From Mesorhizobium sp. LSJC280B00 (GTDB lineage: Bacteria; Pseudomonadota; Alphaproteobacteria; Rhizobiales; Rhizobiaceae), in NCBI RefSeq assembly GCF_000502835.1, contig NZ_AYVL01000018.1, positions 18,332 through 82,331 on the forward strand: a stretch of 64,000 nucleotides of DNA, given 5' to 3'. The notes below the pieces were generated by a model. It saw only the letters and a program-made list of their open reading frames with translations. It had not been told where the DNA came from and made no database searches. The position numbers were made by a program, and so were the translations under genes. Positions 59,463 to 64,000 of this stretch are shown one piece after another; the stretch's first letter is position 1; the number at the start of each line of letters is the position of its first letter.

Positions 59463-60257
59463 ATGTTGTCCCCAGACATGACGATGGCCGAAACGGTCGT
59501 CGAGAAGACGAAGATCGAGGTCAAGAATCTCAACTTCTACTACGGCCAGAGCAAGGCGCTGAAGGACATCAGCCTGTCACTGCCTGAGCGCAGTGTCACG
59601 GCCTTCATCGGCCCTTCGGGGTGCGGGAAATCGACGCTGCTGCGTGTGTTCAACCGCATCTATGAGCTCTACCCAAAACAGACGGCCGAGGGCCAGGTGC
59701 TGCTCGACGGCAAGAACATTCTCGACCGGTCGCAGGATCTCAACCTCCTCAGGACCAAGATCGGCATGGTGTTCCAGAAGCCGACGCCGTTCCCGATGTC
59801 GATCTACGAGAACATCGCCTTCGGCGTCAGGCTCTACGAGAACCTCGGCAAGTCCGAGATGGACGGCCGCGTCGAACAGGCGTTGAAGCGCGCCGCGCTG
59901 TGGAGCGAGGTCAAGGACAAGCTCAACGCCAGCGGCTTGAGCCTGTCCGGCGGCCAGCAGCAGCGGCTCTGTATCGCCCGCACCGTGGCCGTGAAGCCGG
60001 AAGTCATTCTGCTCGACGAACCGGCTTCGGCCCTCGACCCGCTGTCGACTGCCAAGATCGAGGAACTGATCGACGAATTGCAAGCCGACTATACGATCGT
60101 CATCGTCACCCACAACATGCAGCAGGCGGCGCGCGTGTCGCGCCAGACCGCCTTCATGTATCTGGGTGAACTGGTCGAGTTCGACCGGACCGAGAAGATC
60201 TTCACGTCGCCCCGCGAGAAGCGCACGCAGGACTACATCACTGGCCGCTTCGGCTGA
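59463..60257 (+). CDS. pstB: Phosphate ABC transporter ATPase PstB
   Basis: A 264-residue ATPase. Walker A is GPSGCGKSTLLRVFNRIYEL, the signature is LSGGQQQRLCIARTVAVKPE and Walker B is VILLDEPASALDPLSTAKIE. The PstB-specific block MVFQKPTPFPMSIYENIAFG is present. ATG at 59463 is chosen for family length; the longer frame runs into pstA. It drives phosphate import and with PhoU senses phosphate. Confidence 0.97.
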   Translation: MLSPDMTMAETVVEKTKIEVKNLNFYYGQSKALKDISLSLPERSVTAFIGPSGCGKSTLLRVFNRIYELYPKQTAEGQVLLDGKNILDRSQDLNLLRTKIGMVFQKPTPFPMSIYENIAFGVRLYENLGKSEMDGRVEQALKRAALWSEVKDKLNASGLSLSGGQQQRLCIARTVAVKPEVILLDEPASALDPLSTAKIEELIDELQADYTIVIVTHNMQQAARVSRQTAFMYLGELVEFDRTEKIFTSPREKRTQDYITGRFG

Positions 60258-60289
60258 GCCGTTCCGATCATGCATATGAGGACAGGACT

Positions 60290-60997
60290 ATGGGCGAACA
60301 CACAGTCGCTTCTTTCGACGAGGATCTCGAGCAGATCAGCAAGCTGATCCGCGACATGGCCGACCTCGCCGGTTCGATGGTCGGCGGGGCGACCAAGGCC
60401 CTGTTGAATTCCGACAACGTGCTGGCGCAACGCGTCGTTTCCGACGACGCCATCATGGATGCGCGTCAACGCGAACTGGACGACCGCGCCATCACCCTGA
60501 TCGCCAAACGCCAGCCGATGGCCCACGATCTTCGCCATGTGGTCGGAGCGATCCGCATGGCGGGCGACCTCGAACGCATCGGCGACCTTGCCAAGAATAT
60601 CGCCAAGCGCGTGAGTGCGGTCGGCCTCAGCGCCACGCCGCGGGACCTGTCGCATTCCATCGACGCGATGGCGCAGCTGGTTCTCATCCAGGTGCAGGGT
60701 GTCATCGAGGAATATGCTGCAGGCGATGCGGCCGCGTTGGCCAAGCTGCGTGCCGCCGACGAGCGCATCGACGTCAAATACACGTCCGTGTTCCGCGAGC
60801 TGTTGACCTACATGATGGAAGATCCGCGCAACATCACCGCTTGCACGCACCTGCTGTTCTGCGCCAAGAATCTGGAGCGGATCGGCGACCATGTCACCAA
60901 CATCGCCGAAAATGCGTATTATGTGCTGACCGGCGAGCAATTGCCGGTCAATCGTCCGAAGCAGGACGAAACGACAATGTCCGCACCGGTGACATGA
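60290..60997 (+). CDS. phoU: Phosphate-specific transport system accessory protein PhoU
   Basis: A 235-residue helical protein with two repeats of the PhoU unit, seen as QISKLIRDMADLAGSMVGGA with DLRHVVGAIRMAGDLERIGD and the second unit FCAKNLERIGDHVTNIAENA. It links the Pst transporter to the PhoR/PhoB two-component system and lowers signalling when phosphate is plentiful. It starts 32 bases after pstB and ends 16 bases before phoB. Confidence 0.96.
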   Translation: MGEHTVASFDEDLEQISKLIRDMADLAGSMVGGATKALLNSDNVLAQRVVSDDAIMDARQRELDDRAITLIAKRQPMAHDLRHVVGAIRMAGDLERIGDLAKNIAKRVSAVGLSATPRDLSHSIDAMAQLVLIQVQGVIEEYAAGDAAALAKLRAADERIDVKYTSVFRELLTYMMEDPRNITACTHLLFCAKNLERIGDHVTNIAENAYYVLTGEQLPVNRPKQDETTMSAPVT

Positions 60998-61013
60998 TGG
61001 GGGTGCCCAGCCG

Positions 61014-61703
61014 ATGATCGCACCACGCATAATGGTGGTGGAGGACGAGGAGCCATTGGGTGTGCTGCTCCGCTACAATCTCGAATCCGAAGGCTACCAG
61101 GTCGAGGTGGTGACACGCGGCGACGAAGCCGAGATCCGTTTGCAGGAGAATGTGCCCGACCTTTTGGTGCTCGACTGGATGATACCAGCGGTTTCCGGCA
61201 TCGAGCTCTGTCGTCGGTTGCGGGTGCGCCCCGAAACCGAGCGGCTGCCGATCATCATGCTGACCGCGCGCGGCGAGGAGAGCGACCGGGTGCGCGGGCT
61301 TTCGACCGGCGCCGACGACTATCTGGTCAAACCGTTTTCGACACCGGAATTCATGGCCAGGGTCAAGGCGCTGCTGCGGCGCGCCAAGCCGGAAGTGCTG
61401 TCCAGCGTGCTGAAGGTCGGCGACATCGTGCTCGATCGCGAATCGCACAGGGTCTATCGCAAGAAGAGCGAAATCAGGCTCGGGCCGACCGAATTCCGGC
61501 TGCTCGAGTTCATGATGCGGCATCCGGGCCGTGTCTTCTCGCGCAGCCAGTTACTCGATAATGTCTGGGGCGAGACAATCTACATCGACGAACGCACCGT
61601 CGACGTGCATGTCGGGCGGCTGCGCAAAGCCGTCAACAACGGCCGGATGCCGGATGTCATCCGCACCATCCGCGGTGCCGGCTATGCGATCAGGGAAGAT
61701 TGA
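61014..61703 (+). CDS. phoB: Phosphate regulon response regulator PhoB
   Basis: A 229-residue OmpR-type regulator. The receiver has VVEDEEPLGVLLRYNLESEG, the phosphoacceptor aspartate in LLVLDWMIPAVSGIELCRRL and the lysine of YLVKPFSTPEF. The winged-helix part ends RTVDVHVGRLRKAVNNGRMP with VIRTIRGAGYAI. It activates Pho box genes, including the pst operon itself. The sensor gene phoR is not next to it; it must lie outside this window. It converges with the ROK gene with nine bases between stop codons. Confidence 0.96.
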   Translation: MIAPRIMVVEDEEPLGVLLRYNLESEGYQVEVVTRGDEAEIRLQENVPDLLVLDWMIPAVSGIELCRRLRVRPETERLPIIMLTARGEESDRVRGLSTGADDYLVKPFSTPEFMARVKALLRRAKPEVLSSVLKVGDIVLDRESHRVYRKKSEIRLGPTEFRLLEFMMRHPGRVFSRSQLLDNVWGETIYIDERTVDVHVGRLRKAVNNGRMPDVIRTIRGAGYAIRED

Positions 61704-61712
61704 CCCGCCTGG

Positions 61713-62957
61713 TCAGGCTACGTTCTTTCTGACGCTGGGCCTCATTTGCGCGCCCGGCGCGAAAATCTCCTGGTCGACGAAGCTTAGCGCCCGCATCGCG
61801 CAGCCTTCGCGGATCAGCGGCAATTCGTTCGGCTCTGTATCGAAGGAGATCGAGTCCGAATGCTGGCCGCCGGCGGTCTGGGCGATTGCCTTCCGCAAGG
61901 CCGGCTCGATCAGATCGAAGGCGGCGGCACTGGCGCCGACCATCGCGACCGGTGCCGGATCGATCAGCGCGAACAGCGAGCCGAGACCGAAACCCAGCGC
62001 TTCGCCGGCCTTGCGGTAGGCCTCGCGTTCCGGCCCATCTTTCTCGCGCGCCCGGGCCGCCAGTGCTCGCATGTCGGCGTCGCTGACGTCGGCGATCGGT
62101 TCGCTTTCTTCGCTCATCTGCCTGGCGTTGCGCCAGATGGCGTAGTTGCCGGCATAGGCCTCGATGCAGCCGCGCCGCCCGCAACGGCAGAGCGCGCCGC
62201 CCGGACGATGGATCATGTGGCCAAATTCGCCACCCGAGGAATGCGTCCCGGTGAACAGTTCGCCCTTCAGCACCAGCCCCATGCCGATGCCATGCGAAAG
62301 CAGGATGGCGATGAAGTCGTCGCGATAGCGATCCGGATTGCGCCAGCGCAAAGCCACCGCCATCATGTTGCAGTCGTTCTCCACCGTTGCCGGGATGCCG
62401 AATTCGTCCTCCAGCATGTCGGCAAAGGCGATGTCGGTCTGCGGCGTGATCGGCGACCACAGCATGGCGCGTGCAGGGGAGTCGGTAATGCCCTGAATCG
62501 CCAGGGCGATGCGGGCGACACTGCGGACGTCAAGGTCTGGATCCTGCAGCCGGCGCCGGACGATGGCCATGCATTCACGGATCAGCTCGTCGCGCGGCAT
62601 GGTCAGCGTGTCCAGCCGGCGCTGTTCCTCGGCGACCACCTGTCCCGTATAGTCGATAATGGCGGCCGACAGGAAATTCAGCGACAACACCACGGTCAGC
62701 ACCGCCGCCGCTTCCGGGTTGAGGGCGAGGCCGACCTGCGGACGACCGCGTTTCAACGAAACGGGCTCACTTGCCTTGCTCTCGGCGAGGATGCCTTCCC
62801 GTATCAGGTCGGAAGAGATCGCCGATATGGTCGAATGACTGAGGCCGGTAGTAGCTGCGATCTCAGTACGCGATGGCTGGCCGGCCCGGCGCACCGCCGA
62901 GATCACCATCGCCCGGTTGCGCCGGCGCAAATCGTCATGGCGGATTCCGACCGACAT
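61713..62957 (-). CDS. ROK-family transcriptional repressor (XylR-like)
   Basis: A 414-residue ROK regulator. The N-terminal HTH is RAGQPSRTEIAATTGLSHST followed by ISAISSDLIREGILAESKAS. The ROK domain has the zinc motif CRCGRRGCIEAYAG and GGEFGHMIHRPGGALCRCG. It is divergent from the xylose-binding protein gene, so it is probably the repressor of xylose uptake and sits where xylR is found in other rhizobia. ATG at 62957 is preferred to a longer start at 63023. Confidence 0.88.
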   Translation of the reverse strand: MSVGIRHDDLRRRNRAMVISAVRRAGQPSRTEIAATTGLSHSTISAISSDLIREGILAESKASEPVSLKRGRPQVGLALNPEAAAVLTVVLSLNFLSAAIIDYTGQVVAEEQRRLDTLTMPRDELIRECMAIVRRRLQDPDLDVRSVARIALAIQGITDSPARAMLWSPITPQTDIAFADMLEDEFGIPATVENDCNMMAVALRWRNPDRYRDDFIAILLSHGIGMGLVLKGELFTGTHSSGGEFGHMIHRPGGALCRCGRRGCIEAYAGNYAIWRNARQMSEESEPIADVSDADMRALAARAREKDGPEREAYRKAGEALGFGLGSLFALIDPAPVAMVGASAAAFDLIEPALRKAIAQTAGGQHSDSISFDTEPNELPLIREGCAMRALSFVDQEIFAPGAQMRPSVRKNVA

Positions 62958-63015
62958 TGTTTTGCTTTCCTCCCGGTTGCCGCGGCCGCTCATGAACCGG
63001 AAGCCGTCGGTAATG

Positions 63016-63060
63016 TCCGACAAATAGTGTCGGACGCAGGCAAATAGTGTCAGATGCAGG
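63016..63060. repeat. Tandem 20-base direct repeat with embedded palindrome
   Basis: CAAATAGTGTCGGACGCAGG (63021-63040) is followed directly by CAAATAGTGTCAGATGCAGG (63041-63060). The first unit also holds TCCGACA-N5-TGTCGGA (63016-63034). This lies between the divergent ROK and xylF genes and may be a second operator or an activator site. Confidence 0.65.
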
Positions 63061-63158
63061 TGGCGCTGTCATCGTTTATTCCGACGCTCGAAAAAACTCG
63101 CAGAGTCATCAAAATCCATCAGAATCGATGTTGACAGCAGCCGGAGATCGGGCCAGTA

Positions 63159-63179
63159 TTTTTTCGAGGCTCGAAAAAA
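63159..63179. promoter_or_regulatory. ROK operator TTTTTTCGAG-G-CTCGAAAAAA
   Basis: A perfect 21-base palindrome with ten-base arms. A matching half-site CTCGAAAAAA stands at 63087-63096. A TTGACA box at 63131-63136 lies before it and the palindrome overlaps the expected -10, which fits repression of xylF. ROK repressors use AT-rich palindromes of this kind. Confidence 0.75.
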
Positions 63180-63243
63180 TTAGAGCTTCTAAGCTGGTCT
63201 TTGAGCCAATTGGTCACGCCGTACGCGGCGCAGGGAGGATATG

Positions 63244-64000
63244 ATGAAGAAATTCACGACCGCCATTCTGGCGGGTGTCGCCATGACGCTGGCGCTGGCG
63301 TCGGTGGCGCAGGCTAAAGACAAGGTCATCGGCGTTTCCTGGTCGAACTTCCAGGAAGAGCGCTGGAAGACCGACGAGGCCGCAATGAAGGCGGCCATTG
63401 AGGCCGCAGGCGACAAGTATATTTCCGCCGACGCACAGTCCAACCCCGGCAAGCAGCTCACCGACGTCGAGAGCCTGATCTCGCAGGGCGCCAGCGCACT
63501 GATCATCCTGGCGCAGGACGCCTCGGCCATCGGGCCGGCCGTGCAGAAGGCACTGGACGAAGGCATCCCGGTCGTCGGCTATGACCGGCTGATCGAGAAC
63601 AAGGACGTGTTCTATCTGACCTTCGACAACAAGGAAGTCGGCCGCATGCAGGCCCGCGAAGTCTTCAAGGTGAAGCCGGAAGGCAACTACGTCTTCATCA
63701 AGGGTTCGGGTTCCGATCCGAATGCCGATTTCCTGTTTGCCGGTTCGATGGAGGTGCTGAAGGAGGCCATCGACGGCGGCAAGATCAAGAATGTCGGCGA
63801 GGCCTATACGGACGGCTGGCTGCCGGCCAACGCTCAGAAGAACATGGAACAGTTCCTGACCGCCAACGACAACAAGGTCGATGCCGTGGTCGCCGCTAAT
63901 GACGGCACTGCCGGCGGCGTCGTCGCCGCGCTGACGGCGCAAGGGCTGGCCGGATCGGTTCCGGTTTCGGGCCAGGACGGCGACCACGCCGCGCTGAACC
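63244..64000 (+). CDS. xylF: D-xylose-binding protein, 3' end beyond window
   Basis: The first 252 codons of a periplasmic sugar-binding protein of the XylF type. A signal peptide (MKKFTTAILAGVAMTLALAS, then VAQA) precedes DKVIGVSWSNFQEERWKTDE, and YDRLIENKDVFYLTFDNKEV and GQDGDHAALN are family ligand blocks. The last base pairs of the window cut it. The second ATG (63244) fits a GGGAGG ribosome site better than the first (63241). The neighbouring ROK repressor and its palindrome support control by xylose. Confidence 0.93.
   Translation, partial: MKKFTTAILAGVAMTLALASVAQAKDKVIGVSWSNFQEERWKTDEAAMKAAIEAAGDKYISADAQSNPGKQLTDVESLISQGASALIILAQDASAIGPAVQKALDEGIPVVGYDRLIENKDVFYLTFDNKEVGRMQAREVFKVKPEGNYVFIKGSGSDPNADFLFAGSMEVLKEAIDGGKIKNVGEAYTDGWLPANAQKNMEQFLTANDNKVDAVVAANDGTAGGVVAALTAQGLAGSVPVSGQDGDHAALN

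Noticed and set aside
63021..63060. CRISPR-like repeat
   Set aside because: Only two units in direct tandem without spacers; more like a regulatory site.

Overview
The window looks like a chromosomal segment of a Mesorhizobium-type alphaproteobacterium (Rhizobiales, Phyllobacteriaceae). This is inferred from high GC, the alphaproteobacterial families DUF1036, DUF1192, DUF1244, DUF2865, DUF4164, TrcR and DUF1127, a class I fructose-bisphosphate aldolase beside pgk, the pstSCAB-phoU-phoB order, and mosaic palindromic intergenic repeats of the kind known from rhizobia. No prophage, plasmid functions, complete insertion sequence or CRISPR array was seen.

Layout. 1-5.1 kb: a partial MFS transporter, a cupin protein, N-formylglutamate amidohydrolase with a DUF1244 protein, then DUF1036 and pyruvate kinase. 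5.2-8.5 kb: a TPR protein, ribosomal protein L36, a LprI-like protein and purE-purK. 8.5-11.3 kb: a four-gene operon of a Tat-exported metallophosphoesterase, a cupredoxin, an ECF sigma factor and its anti-sigma factor. 11.4-17.2 kb: a catabolic locus with a SelA-like PLP enzyme, a RidA deaminase, a four-gene polar amino-acid ABC importer and a divergent IclR regulator with a TGTAC-N3-GTACA palindrome. 17.2-24.4 kb: two YdcH-type proteins, ispG, a lytic transglycosylase, pgk, class I aldolase, a DUF899 protein and an SGNH hydrolase. 24.4-26.3 kb: a small regulon of a DUF1127-like peptide, an alkyltransferase-like protein and a YafY/WYL regulator, carrying two copies of the same CTGACA-N6-TGTCAG operator. 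26.3-36.5 kb: trcR, quinone oxidoreductase, an MFS transporter, ArsR and HxlR regulators, a GST, an alpha/beta hydrolase, L32, MtgA and a polyprenyl synthase. 36.7-48.8 kb: a K+/H+ antiporter, gap and transketolase, zapA, a peroxiredoxin, an MBL hydrolase, rpoH and an RluD-type enzyme. 48.9-53 kb: tRNA-Glu, then a looser region with decayed and shuffled duplications, a class III cyclase, an SRPBCC protein, a VOC protein and a GST with a histone-H1-like tail. 53-56.4 kb: small exported and lipoprotein genes. 56.4-61.7 kb: the Pho regulon operon. 61.7-64 kb: a ROK (XylR-like) repressor divergent from xylF, which runs off the window.

How the genes work together. Central carbon genes (pyk, pgk, fda, gap, tkt) lie in separate blocks within 40 kb. 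The most coherent accessory units are the IclR/ABC/RidA/PLP locus, probably amino-compound uptake and deamination, and the ECF operon, probably an envelope or redox stress response. The YafY regulon is a third. The most unusual structural observation is that palindromic mosaic repeats sit exactly at gene 3' ends and overlap the stop codons of at least five genes.
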